A stretch of DNA of 6,805 bases, taken from contig JAHEIA010000171.1 in assembly GCA_024639625.1 (NCBI GenBank), positions 1 to 6,805 of the forward strand, written 5' to 3'. Below the pieces are notes generated by a model, which saw only the letters and a list, made by a program, of their open reading frames with translations, was not told where the DNA came from and searched no databases. The stretch is from Chromatiales bacterium. Its GTDB lineage: Bacteria > Pseudomonadota > Gammaproteobacteria > Chromatiales > Chromatiaceae. Each line of letters starts with the position of its first letter. The first letter of the stretch is position 1. Shown here in pieces: positions 1 through 6,718 of this stretch. The position numbers and the translations under genes were made by a program.

Positions 1-1145
1 GGCGCGGCACGAAATCGCCCGCTCGCCGTCGCATCGCGGGTGACCGTGATGTCCCAGCGTTCGAGGGCTTCACCGAGGGTTGCCGAGTGCACGGTAGGCA
101 CATCCGTGTGCAAAAGACCGGAACGCGCCAGCTCTCCGAGGATCCCGATGACGCCACCGGCCCGGTGTACATCCTCCATGTGATATTGCTGAGTCGAAGG
201 GGCCACCTTGCAGAGATGCGGCACCTTGCGGGACAAGCGGTCGATGTCCGCCATAGTAAAACCAACACCCGCCTCGTGAGCCGCCGCCAACAGGTGCAGC
301 ACCGTATTGGTGGAACCGCCCATGGCGATGTCGAGGCTCATCGCGTTCTCGAACGCACGGAACCCGGCAATGCCTCTGGGTAGCGCAGTCTCGTCGTCTT
401 GCTCGTACCAGCGTTTGGCCAGCTGCACGATCAAGCGTCCCGCTTCCAGAAACAGCTCCTTACGTCCGGCGTGGGTCGCGAGAAGCGATCCGTTGCCTGG
501 CAACGCCAATCCCAATGCTTCGGTCAGGCAATTCATGGAGTTGGCGGTGAACATCCCCGAACAAGACCCACAGGTAGGACAGGCGGAGCGCTCATAGGCG
601 GCAACGTCCTCATCACTCTCGGTGGGGTCCGCCGCCGCGACCATGGCGTCCACCAGATCCAGATGCACTTCCTTGCCCCGCACCTGTACCTTACCCGCTT
701 CCATCGGCCCACCCGAGACGAACACCGCAGGAACATTCAGGCGCAGTGCCGCCATCAACATGCCCGGGGTAATCTTGTCGCAGTTGGAGATGCACACCAA
801 GGCATCCGCACAATGGGCGTTGACCATGTATTCCACGGAGTCCGCGATAATGTCCCGGGACGGCAACGAATAGAGCATGCCGCCATGCCCCATGGCGATT
901 CCGTCATCCACGGCGATGGTGTTGAACTCCTTTGCTACGCCACCGGCTTGTTCGATCTCCCGCGCCACCAGCTGGCCGAGGTCCTTTAGATGCACATGTC
1001 CCGGAACGAACTGGGTGAAGGAGTTGGCGACTGCAATGATGGGCTTATCGAAATCCGCGTCTTGCATGCCGGTCGCCCGCCACAGGGAGCGGGCGCCCGC
1101 CATGTTGCGGCCATGGGTGGTGGTCCGAGAACGGTATTGCGGCAT
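1..1145 (-). CDS. ilvD: Dihydroxy-acid dehydratase IlvD, N-terminal part (cut by left edge)
   Basis: IlvD is a cytoplasmic iron-sulfur enzyme that dehydrates 2,3-dihydroxy-isovalerate and 2,3-dihydroxy-3-methylvalerate to the 2-oxo acids leading to valine, leucine and isoleucine. Reading the minus strand from the ATG at 1145-1143 gives 381 uninterrupted codons beginning [19 protein letters not shown], close to enterobacterial and pseudomonad IlvD (about 616 residues) with almost no gaps. Visible motifs are [10 protein letters not shown] (41-50), the metal-binding region [11 protein letters not shown] (Asp81), CISNCDK (Cys122, Asp123 and Lys124, cluster and metal ligands in the family), [11 protein letters not shown] (cluster Cys195) and, further on, [15 protein letters not shown]. 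The start is supported by GGAG seven bases upstream and by alignment with known N-termini. The C-terminal 235 or so residues lie outside the window, so intactness there cannot be judged. The gene is transcribed away from the cyclase gene. Confidence 0.97.
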   Translation of the reverse strand, partial: MPQYRSRTTTHGRNMAGARSLWRATGMQDADFDKPIIAVANSFTQFVPGHVHLKDLGQLVAREIEQAGGVAKEFNTIAVDDGIAMGHGGMLYSLPSRDIIADSVEYMVNAHCADALVCISNCDKITPGMLMAALRLNVPAVFVSGGPMEAGKVQVRGKEVHLDLVDAMVAAADPTESDEDVAAYERSACPTCGSCSGMFTANSMNCLTEALGLALPGNGSLLATHAGRKELFLEAGRLIVQLAKRWYEQDDETALPRGIAGFRAFENAMSLDIAMGGSTNTVLHLLAAAHEAGVGFTMADIDRLSRKVPHLCKVAPSTQQYHMEDVHRAGGVIGILGELARSGLLHTDVPTVHSATLGEALERWDITVTRDATASGRFRAA

Positions 1146-1274
1146 GGGGCATCTCCGAGCGATTGCGCGTTGAACAAATCATGCATTATCCGCTATTTTT
1201 CCGGGCTGGACACGCCCCGGGTTTTCCCCCCGGCGGCAGGTTAGCGCACCTCAAGCCGTGCTATCCTTAGTGTT
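1146..1274. promoter_or_regulatory. Divergent intergenic region between ilvD and the cyclase gene
   Basis: This 129-bp gap must hold the promoters for both outward-facing genes. On the minus strand a GATAAT hexamer (1190-1185), about 40 bases before the ilvD ATG, is a reasonable -10 element, but no good -35 lies 16-18 bases further upstream. On the plus strand, TG-C-TATCCT (1259-1267) resembles an extended -10 element for the cyclase gene; transcription would then start near 1274. A CCGGG/CCCGG inverted repeat (1217-1221 and 1229-1233) lies between them without a T-tract. I see no leucine/isoleucine/valine-rich leader peptide, so ilv-type attenuation is not apparent. All element calls here are by eye and weak. 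Confidence 0.35.
1153..1156 (-). promoter_or_regulatory. Ribosome binding site of ilvD
   Basis: The minus strand reads GGAG here, seven bases before the ilvD ATG. This is a standard Shine-Dalgarno spacing and fixes the ilvD start. An out-of-frame ATG lies immediately after the GGAG and is not used. Confidence 0.7.
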
Positions 1275-2861
1275 TTGCGATGCTGCCCTGAGCACCCTGT
1301 GCGAGTGAAAACAATTCTTCCGGACCAGGTCGGGACCGCCCGATCTAAAGCCAGCCGGTGGCCGGCGTACCTGCGCCTACCCTGGCTGCGTTCGCTGGCC
1401 GGCAAACTGCGGGGTCCTTCGGTGTCCATCACCTTGAAGTGGTCGCTATCGATCAGCGCGCTGATCGTGATGGGCATGGGGCTGCTTGGGTCGACCCTGC
1501 TGGCGCAGCAGGAGCGCAATTATCTCCGCCAAATGGAGGCTTTCGGCCATGCAATGGTCGAGCAGCTAGCGTTCGCCGCCGCCGAACCCATGATGGCGGA
1601 CGACGCATTTTCCCTCAACGTCATGGCCAGCCGCGAAGCCCAGAGCGAGCGCGTATTAGGGGTGGGGATCTACCGTCAGGGTGAGCCGGTCACGGAAGCC
1701 GGCTTGTCGCCGTTTGCCGAACAAGGCGTGAACTCTCCGCCTCCCGCCTCGATATTCGGCGACGCACCGTTTCAATTCCGCTGGTCGATGCGCCAAGGCT
1801 CAACGCCGACGCGCAAGGCCCTGTCTTTCGTGGCTCCAATCCAGTTCGAGGACGTGATTGCCGGGCACGCCTTGGTGACGCTGGATCGGGACATCATGGA
1901 CGAGGGATTCAAGCAGGTAGCCAAGGCGATTGCCATCGCCACCCTGATACTGATCGCGTTGACGGTGACCATGGCATTTGCCCTGGGGCGGCGTCTCAGC
2001 CGGCCAATCCAAGATCTGGCGGCAGCCGGAGAGGCCATGGGCAAAGGCGGTTTGGACCGCTTGGAGACGCATCGGCGGCGAGACGAGATCGGCAGTATCA
2101 TGGATACCTTCAACTATATGGCGGACGGGTTGCTGGAAAAAGAGCGCGTCGAAGCGGCCCTTTCGCGCTACATTTCACCGAACGTCGCCAAGAGCATCCT
2201 AGCCAATCCCGAGCAAGCCACCCTCGGCGGCCAACCCATCGAGGGCAGTGTCCTGTTCTGCGATATCGTTGGCTTCACCCAGCTCTCGGAAAGCCTACCG
2301 CCCACCGAGGTCGCGGCCCTGCTAAACGAGTACTTCGGATACATCGCGGTGGCCGGGCACAGCTGCGCGGGTACCGTGGACAAGTTCATCGGCGACTGTG
2401 TGATGGTGGTGTTCGGGGCCCCCGACCCCGATCTGCACCACGGCCTCCACGCGGTCACCTGCGCGGTGCTGATCCAGGAGATCGTGCGCCACCTGAACAA
2501 GCGGCGGGTCGCGGTCAGCAAGAGTCCGGTCTACTTCCGCATCGGCGTGAACAGCGGTGCGATGCTGGCCGGCAATATGGGGGCGCCCGAACGCATGCAG
2601 TTCACGGTCGTCGGGGACACGGTCAACCTGGCCTCACGCTTGTGTTCCGGGGCGGCGGTCGGCCAGACGTTGATCAGCTGCCAGACTGCCGAACAACCGC
2701 GGGTGCGGGAGCAGGTCCGCTTGGTCCAGCAACCGCCCATGGCGATCCGGGGCCGGCGTCAGCCCGTAGACCCGATCTCGGTGGAGGGGCTCAACGGAAT
2801 CTATCGGAAACGCGTACAGCAGGCCTTGGAGCGTATTCTACCGTCCGCATCCGGCCTATGA
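1275..2861 (+). CDS. Membrane-bound class III adenylate cyclase with periplasmic sensor and HAMP domain
   Basis: Predicted inner-membrane enzyme making cAMP from ATP in response to an envelope signal. Numbering uses the longest frame, 528 residues from TTG 1275: basic N-terminus, membrane segment about 57-77, periplasmic domain about 78-214, second membrane segment about 215-236, HAMP about 237-290, a helical transducer segment (SRYISPNVAKSIL, 297-309) and a cyclase domain about 322-506. All class III catalytic positions are present: metal-binding Asp330 (LFCDIVGFT) and Asp374 (KFIGDCVMVVFG), base-selecting Lys370 and Thr444 (FTVVGDTVN), and transition-state Asn451 and Arg455 (NLASRL). The Lys/Thr pair predicts ATP rather than GTP, and one chain carries a full set, so it should work as a homodimer. 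No in-frame ATG precedes the first membrane segment. TTG 1275 is the outer limit; GTG 1299 (GAG six bases upstream) or GTG 1305 may be the true start. The 3' end overlaps the next gene by four bases. Confidence 0.93.
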   Translation: MRCCPEHPVRVKTILPDQVGTARSKASRWPAYLRLPWLRSLAGKLRGPSVSITLKWSLSISALIVMGMGLLGSTLLAQQERNYLRQMEAFGHAMVEQLAFAAAEPMMADDAFSLNVMASREAQSERVLGVGIYRQGEPVTEAGLSPFAEQGVNSPPPASIFGDAPFQFRWSMRQGSTPTRKALSFVAPIQFEDVIAGHALVTLDRDIMDEGFKQVAKAIAIATLILIALTVTMAFALGRRLSRPIQDLAAAGEAMGKGGLDRLETHRRRDEIGSIMDTFNYMADGLLEKERVEAALSRYISPNVAKSILANPEQATLGGQPIEGSVLFCDIVGFTQLSESLPPTEVAALLNEYFGYIAVAGHSCAGTVDKFIGDCVMVVFGAPDPDLHHGLHAVTCAVLIQEIVRHLNKRRVAVSKSPVYFRIGVNSGAMLAGNMGAPERMQFTVVGDTVNLASRLCSGAAVGQTLISCQTAEQPRVREQVRLVQQPPMAIRGRRQPVDPISVEGLNGIYRKRVQQALERILPSASGL

Positions 2862-3883
2862 AGACGCTTACCCGCGCAACCGTGTTGAGCGCTGCGCTAA
2901 GCCTGAGCGCCTGTACCCTGCTGCACGGACCGCCTGCGGAGCCGCTTCCCAGCCCGCTTGTCCCGGATGCGCAGAGCCTGTTGCAACAAGCCCAAGGAGA
3001 GCGCAAAGGCGGCAATCTAGCGGCGGCGGTGGAGACCCTGTCGCTCGCTGCGCGGCACTATCCGGAGGACACCCGCGTACGCGACGAGTTGCACAGAGTC
3101 TCCGCCGAATGGCTGTCGCTGCGCCATTCGGTCAGCGACCGATTGCTGATCATGCAGGCAGAAAACCTGGAGGAAGAGATCCCGCTGCTGTTGAAACTGC
3201 GGAATATCGATCCCAACGATACAGCCAACAGCTATCGGCTCGCTAGCGCCCAGCAACGGCTGGGGCAATTGGCCCGGCCCCTGGCAGAATGTGGGCAGCG
3301 AAACGCAGAGGCTCGTCCCGGGTTGGCGGAACGATGCCTGGCGTTGTCCCTGATCATCGAAGAGAACCCGCAAGTGCGGGCGCTGCATCGGCAGGTGCGC
3401 GCCGGCCTGCGGCCGGCCGAGCCACGTACGGCGCCACCCACCGCGCAAGCGACCGAGCCCGACACCGCATCCGAGGCCCAGTTGGAACTAGAGCGCGTAC
3501 GCGAACTCATGGCCTCGGGCGAGAATTTTCACGCATTGCAGGTATTGGACGAGCTGTTGCTGCGCGATCCCGGGCTGGTAGAGGCCCAGGAACTCTTGTT
3601 CGAGGTCCAGGCTGAACTGGATAGATACACCGAGCTATTGCTCGATACCGGAAACTCCCTCTATCGCGAAGGCCGCATCGAGGCGGCGATGTCCAGTTGG
3701 CGGGCGGTTCTCGACCTCGACCCGGAGAACCAGCAGGCAAGGGATAACCTGTCACGGGCACAGCGTGTCGTTGACAACCTCGAGCGCTTGCGCAAAGAGC
3801 AGAAAGAAGCGCCAATCGCGTCCCCGGTCAAGGCAGAATCTTCGCCGACCCCATCCGACGCAATCCTCGATATCGCGCGCTGA
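2858..3883 (+). CDS. TPR-repeat lipoprotein, translationally coupled to the cyclase
   Basis: A 341-residue protein with no specific family I can name. It starts with a lipoprotein signal peptide: MKTLTR, a hydrophobic run, then the lipobox Leu16-Ser17-Ala18-Cys19. Cys19 would be lipidated, and Thr at +2 (not Asp) favours outer-membrane sorting. The mature protein is mostly helical with TPR-like units, clearest at about 261-298 (a GNSLYREGRIEAAMSSW helix pair, then LDLDPEN) and also about 38-72 and 206-245. The 100-180 stretch is helical but more degenerate. A Pro/Ala/Thr-rich linker (184-204) separates two helical halves, and the tail after 312 is charged and low in complexity. A longer frame is open upstream inside the cyclase gene, but ATG 2858 is chosen because it gives the signal peptide and overlaps the cyclase stop as ATGA. 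The coupling suggests it works with the cyclase, perhaps as an envelope scaffold or as a regulator of its periplasmic domain; that role is inference. Confidence 0.88.
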   Translation: MKTLTRATVLSAALSLSACTLLHGPPAEPLPSPLVPDAQSLLQQAQGERKGGNLAAAVETLSLAARHYPEDTRVRDELHRVSAEWLSLRHSVSDRLLIMQAENLEEEIPLLLKLRNIDPNDTANSYRLASAQQRLGQLARPLAECGQRNAEARPGLAERCLALSLIIEENPQVRALHRQVRAGLRPAEPRTAPPTAQATEPDTASEAQLELERVRELMASGENFHALQVLDELLLRDPGLVEAQELLFEVQAELDRYTELLLDTGNSLYREGRIEAAMSSWRAVLDLDPENQQARDNLSRAQRVVDNLERLRKEQKEAPIASPVKAESSPTPSDAILDIAR

Positions 3884-3896
3884 ACGCGAGACGCGA

Positions 3897-3930
3897 TCCG
3901 CAATCAGCCTTGCTGCCCCGGGCTTGCGGA
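3897..3930. repeat. Inverted repeat downstream of the cyclase/lipoprotein pair
   Basis: TCCGCAA (3897-3903) and TTGCGGA (3924-3930) form a perfect 7-bp stem around 20 bases that can themselves form a small CAGC/GCTG hairpin (3905-3908 with 3912-3915). It sits 14 bases after the lipoprotein stop. No T-tract follows, so it is not a textbook Rho-independent terminator, but it could stabilise the 3' end of the transcript. Confidence 0.35.
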
Positions 3931-3952
3931 CTGCCGTGGCCACGCCCGCCGC

Positions 3953-3982
3953 TTGCATAGGGCGGATTCCGGGCCCAGAATC
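3953..3982 (+). promoter_or_regulatory. Candidate argE promoter/operator region
   Basis: TTGCAT (3953-3958) and CAGAAT (3976-3981) are 17 bases apart and match the sigma-70 hexamers only partly (about 3/6 and 4/6). A GATTC/GAATC inverted repeat (3965-3969 and 3978-3982, eight bases between) overlaps the second hexamer and could be an operator. It does not fit the E. coli ARG box, whose half-sites are TGAAT/ATTCA. The -10-like element is only six bases from the argE ATG, so real use would give an almost leaderless mRNA. Low confidence. Confidence 0.2.
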
Positions 3983-3987
3983 GGCCC

Positions 3988-5133
3988 ATGTCCGTACCTC
4001 CGCTATTGACCATGATGCAGCAGTTGGTGGCCACACCTTCGGTGAGCAGCGTCAATCCCCGGTGGGACCAGGCAAACCAGCCCCTGGTCGATCTTCTCGC
4101 GAACTGGCTGAACGATCTCGGTTTCCGGGTCCAGGTGCTCGCCTTGCCCGGTCGTCCGGGGAAAGCCAATCTCGTGGCCAGCGCCGGTTCGGGCCCCGAG
4201 GGCCTGATGTTGTCCGGGCATACGGACACCGTTCCCTACGACGAGGGGCGCTGGAGCTACGACCCCTTCATCCTCAGCGAAGCCAACGGACGTCTCTACG
4301 GCCTCGGCACCTCGGACATGAAGTCGTTTTTCGCCTTGGCCATCGAAGCGCTGCGCGATTTGCCCCTGGCCGACCTGCGTCGTCCGCTGACGCTGGTCGC
4401 CACAGCCGACGAAGAAAGCAGCATGTGCGGCGCACAGGCCCTCGTGGACGCCCATCTCCGACTAGGTCGCCACGGGGTGATCGGCGAGCCGACCGGGTTG
4501 AAGCCGGTGCGCTTGCATAAAGGGATCATGATGGAGGCGATCCGCGTGCGGGGCAGCTCCGGCCATTCGAGCATTCCCGCGCTCGGCAACAGCGCCCTCG
4601 AGGGCATGCACGAGGTCATCGGCGAGATCCTGTCTTGGCGCAACGAATTGCAGAAGAGATACCGGAGTCCGCTGTTCGCGGTCGATGTGCCCACCTTGAA
4701 TCTGGGACACATTCACGGCGGCGATAATCCCAATCGGATCTGTGCCGAATGTGAGCTGCAGATCGACCTGCGCCCTTTACCGGGCATGCGCGTCGACGAC
4801 CTGCGCAGGGACTTGGATGCACGCTTGCGGCCGCTGATCGAGAGACGCGGCCTTATGCTCGAGACGGTCCCGCTGTTCTCCGGCGTGGACGCCATGGAGA
4901 CCCCCGCCACCGCCGCTATCGTGCAGAGCGCCGAAGAGTTGACCGGCCACACGGCAGGCGCGGTCGCCTTCGCTACGGAGGGGCCATACTTCGCGCAACT
5001 CGGCATCCAACCAGTAATCTTGGGCCCTGGCGATATCGAACAGGCCCATCAACCGGACGAATACATTCGACTCGACCGCTTGCGCCCCATGGTCGAATTG
5101 TTGCAGTCTTTGATCAAACACTTCTGTCTCTAG
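3988..5133 (+). CDS. argE: Acetylornithine deacetylase ArgE
   Basis: Cytoplasmic metallo-hydrolase of the M20 family that cleaves N2-acetyl-L-ornithine to ornithine and acetate, the fifth step of linear arginine synthesis. At 381 residues it matches the usual ArgE length. The M20 active site is complete: His78 and Asp80 in SGHTDTVP, bridging Asp110 in GLGTSDMK, the general base Glu142 with ligand Glu143 in ATADEESSM, Glu167 in GEPTG, and His354 near the C-terminus in IEQAHQPDEY. The lid/dimerisation domain (about 180-290) carries the family-typical RVRGSSGHSSIP and NLGHIHGGDNPNRIC stretches. These motifs fit ArgE better than DapE. ATG 3988 gives the normal N-terminus, but no convincing Shine-Dalgarno lies in front of it. 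argA begins 31 bases after the stop in the same direction, so the two are probably co-transcribed. No sign of damage. Confidence 0.96.
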   Translation: MSVPPLLTMMQQLVATPSVSSVNPRWDQANQPLVDLLANWLNDLGFRVQVLALPGRPGKANLVASAGSGPEGLMLSGHTDTVPYDEGRWSYDPFILSEANGRLYGLGTSDMKSFFALAIEALRDLPLADLRRPLTLVATADEESSMCGAQALVDAHLRLGRHGVIGEPTGLKPVRLHKGIMMEAIRVRGSSGHSSIPALGNSALEGMHEVIGEILSWRNELQKRYRSPLFAVDVPTLNLGHIHGGDNPNRICAECELQIDLRPLPGMRVDDLRRDLDARLRPLIERRGLMLETVPLFSGVDAMETPATAAIVQSAEELTGHTAGAVAFATEGPYFAQLGIQPVILGPGDIEQAHQPDEYIRLDRLRPMVELLQSLIKHFCL

Positions 5134-5164
5134 CCCGCCAGGTGTGCCCGTGCCGGATTCGCCG

Positions 5165-6475
5165 ATGACTGCAGACCCTTTCGTCGATTGGTTCCGCCGC
5201 TCTTCGCCGTATATCCATGCCCATCGCGGCCGCACCTTCGTCATCCAGTTCGGCGGAGAGGCGGTGGCGGACCCCAATTTTGCCCATCTGATCCACGACA
5301 TCGCCCTGCTGCACGGGCTCGGCATACGCTTGGTGCTGGTGCACGGCGCCCGCCCGCAGATCGAAGAGCGCCTGCGTCAGCGGGGCGTCGAGATGAGCTA
5401 TGTCCACGGTCTGAGGATCACCGATGCACCGGCGCTGCTCTGCGTCAAGGAGGCTGCCGGCGCCGTGCGCGTGGACGTCGAGGCCCTGCTCTCCCTCGGC
5501 CTGGCCAACTCACCGATGGCGGGGGCCCGGATCCAGGTCGCCTCGGGCAACTTCATCACCGCGCGCCCGATCGGGGTGCGCGAAGGGGTGGATTACGGCC
5601 ATACGGGAATGGTGCGGCGGGTGGATGTGCAGGCATTGGAGCAGCGATTGCGCAGCGGCGCCATCGCCCTGATCCCACCCATCGGCTACTCCCCCACGGG
5701 AGAAGTCTTTAATCTCAGCGCCGCCGATGTCGCCACCTCGGTCGCCATCGCATTGGGCGCCGACAAGCTGATCAGCCTGCTGGAAGGAGACGGTATCCTG
5801 GATGACCAGGGCCGCTTGATCTCGAACCTGATCCCGGCCGAGGTCGACAAACTCGTGCAGCGGGAAGAGGATGTAGGGGAGGAGACACGCCAGCAGCTTG
5901 CAGCCGCGGCGAAGGCCTGTCGCAGCGGCGTAAAGCGCATCCATCTGCTTCGGCGTCAGAGCGACGGCGCCCTGTTGCGCGAGCTGTTCACGCGCGACGG
6001 TGCCGGGACCATGCTCACCGCAGAACCCTACGAGGGGCTGCGCCGGGCCCGCCTGGACGACGTCGGCGGAATCCTCGAGCTGCTTGCCCCGCTGGAGCAT
6101 AAAGGGATCCTGGTGCGACGCTCGCGCGAGGTGCTGGAGACCGAGATCGACCGCTTCACACTGGTCGAGCGCGACGGGATGGTGATCGCTTGCGCTGCCC
6201 TTTACCCCTACCCGGAAGAGTCCATGGCCGAACTGGCCTGCCTGGCGGTGGACCGGGATTACCGTAACGGCGGGCGCGGCGACACCTTGCTGAAATTCAT
6301 GGAGCAGAGCGCACGCGAGGCCGCGATCAAGAACCTGTTCGTGCTCACCACGCAGGCCGCCCATTGGTTCTTGGAGCGCGGATTCGAGCCGATGGAGTTG
6401 GATGCCCTACCGATGCAGAGGCGCCAGCTATATAATTTGCAACGCAACTCCAAGGTCTTCAACAAGGCCTTGTAG
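5165..6475 (+). CDS. argA: Amino-acid N-acetyltransferase (N-acetylglutamate synthase) ArgA
   Basis: Catalyses acetyl-CoA + L-glutamate to N-acetyl-L-glutamate, the committed step of arginine synthesis, in the cytoplasm; the family is usually feedback-inhibited by arginine. From ATG 5165 it has 436 residues, against 443 in E. coli. An N-terminal amino-acid-kinase-like domain (about 1-288) shows SPYIHAHRGRTFVI, LVHGARPQIE, ASGNFITARPIGV, GYSPTGEVFNL and KACRSGVKR. A C-terminal GNAT domain (about 292-436) shows GGILELLAPLEHKGILVRRS, IACAALYPYPEE, the acetyl-CoA loop RNGGRG (367-372) and LFVLTTQAAHWFLERGF. GTG codons at 5144 and 5150 extend the frame by seven or five residues. GTG 5150 has AGGTG five bases upstream and remains possible; ATG 5165 has GGA seven bases upstream and gives an N-terminus like known ArgA proteins, so it was chosen. 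Follows argE by 31 bases. Confidence 0.96.
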   Translation: MTADPFVDWFRRSSPYIHAHRGRTFVIQFGGEAVADPNFAHLIHDIALLHGLGIRLVLVHGARPQIEERLRQRGVEMSYVHGLRITDAPALLCVKEAAGAVRVDVEALLSLGLANSPMAGARIQVASGNFITARPIGVREGVDYGHTGMVRRVDVQALEQRLRSGAIALIPPIGYSPTGEVFNLSAADVATSVAIALGADKLISLLEGDGILDDQGRLISNLIPAEVDKLVQREEDVGEETRQQLAAAAKACRSGVKRIHLLRRQSDGALLRELFTRDGAGTMLTAEPYEGLRRARLDDVGGILELLAPLEHKGILVRRSREVLETEIDRFTLVERDGMVIACAALYPYPEESMAELACLAVDRDYRNGGRGDTLLKFMEQSAREAAIKNLFVLTTQAAHWFLERGFEPMELDALPMQRRQLYNLQRNSKVFNKAL

Positions 6476-6505
6476 CGGTTTCCTGCCCGCTACCGGCGCT
6501 GCCGG
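6472..6505. repeat. Tandem small hairpins at the end of argA
   Basis: GTAGCGG (6472-6478, overlapping the argA stop TAG) pairs with CCGCTAC (6487-6493) across an eight-base loop. Immediately after, CCGGC (6493-6497) pairs with GCCGG (6501-6505). The two structures share a base and cannot both form fully. No run of T follows, so this is not a canonical intrinsic terminator, though it is placed where the argEA transcript would be expected to end. Confidence 0.35.
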
Positions 6506-6622
6506 AACTCCGCCGCTGTAGCGAATCGCGCTCTCGGCCCCACACCCAGGCACCATCTCGGTGCATTGGGGCATCATCGAGCCCGTCCGAAGCGGAAAAC
6601 ATTCTCCGCATATCCTCGTAAC

Positions 6623-6649
6623 TTGCTGTTTTTATTTCGCAGGTATGAT
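6623..6649 (+). promoter_or_regulatory. Candidate promoter for the 3'-truncated gene
   Basis: Within an AT-rich island (about 6615-6675) that stands out from the GC-rich surroundings, TATGAT (6644-6649) matches five of six -10 positions. TTGCTG (6623-6628) is a partial -35, but the spacing is 15 rather than 17 bases. It lies 70 bases before the ATG at 6719. The nine-base word CTTGCTGTT occurs at 6622-6630, overlapping this -35, and again at 6651-6659, and may be a regulator site. Confidence 0.35.
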
Positions 6650-6708
6650 TCTTGCTGTTGTTTGTTAAATAATCGCCGGCAACAGTCCAGGCAGTGCAGA
6701 TGGCAAGC

Positions 6709-6714
6709 GAGGGG
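6709..6714 (+). promoter_or_regulatory. Ribosome binding site of the truncated gene
   Basis: GAGGGG ends four bases before ATG 6719. It is a good Shine-Dalgarno match and the best-looking one among the plus-strand genes here, which supports this short edge reading frame as a real gene start. Confidence 0.6.
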
Positions 6715-6718
6715 AACG

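Noticed and set aside
87..989. Several plus-strand open frames of 80-200 codons opposite ilvD.
   Set aside because: They are antisense shadows in GC-rich coding DNA. The minus-strand frame has clear IlvD motifs throughout.
1217..1233. CCGGG/CCCGG inverted repeat with an internal T run, considered as a terminator.
   Set aside because: The T run is in the loop rather than after the stem, and the site lies between two divergent gene starts where no terminator is needed.
2642..2857. Open frame extending the lipoprotein gene about 72 codons upstream inside the cyclase gene.
   Set aside because: The extension is a shadow of the cyclase reading frame and would bury the signal peptide and lipobox. 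ATG 2858 is the sensible start.
4515..6109. The 13-base word GCATAAAGGGATC occurs in both argE (4515-4527) and argA (6097-6109).
   Set aside because: Both copies are in frame and encode HKGI inside conserved stretches of each protein (LHKGIMM and EHKGILV). Chance plus shared codon use explains it; no repeat extends beyond the coding context.
5510..6364. A 284-codon minus-strand open frame opposite argA.
   Set aside because: The plus-strand frame is unambiguous ArgA over the same stretch. The antisense product shows no recognisable domain, and long antisense frames are common at high GC.
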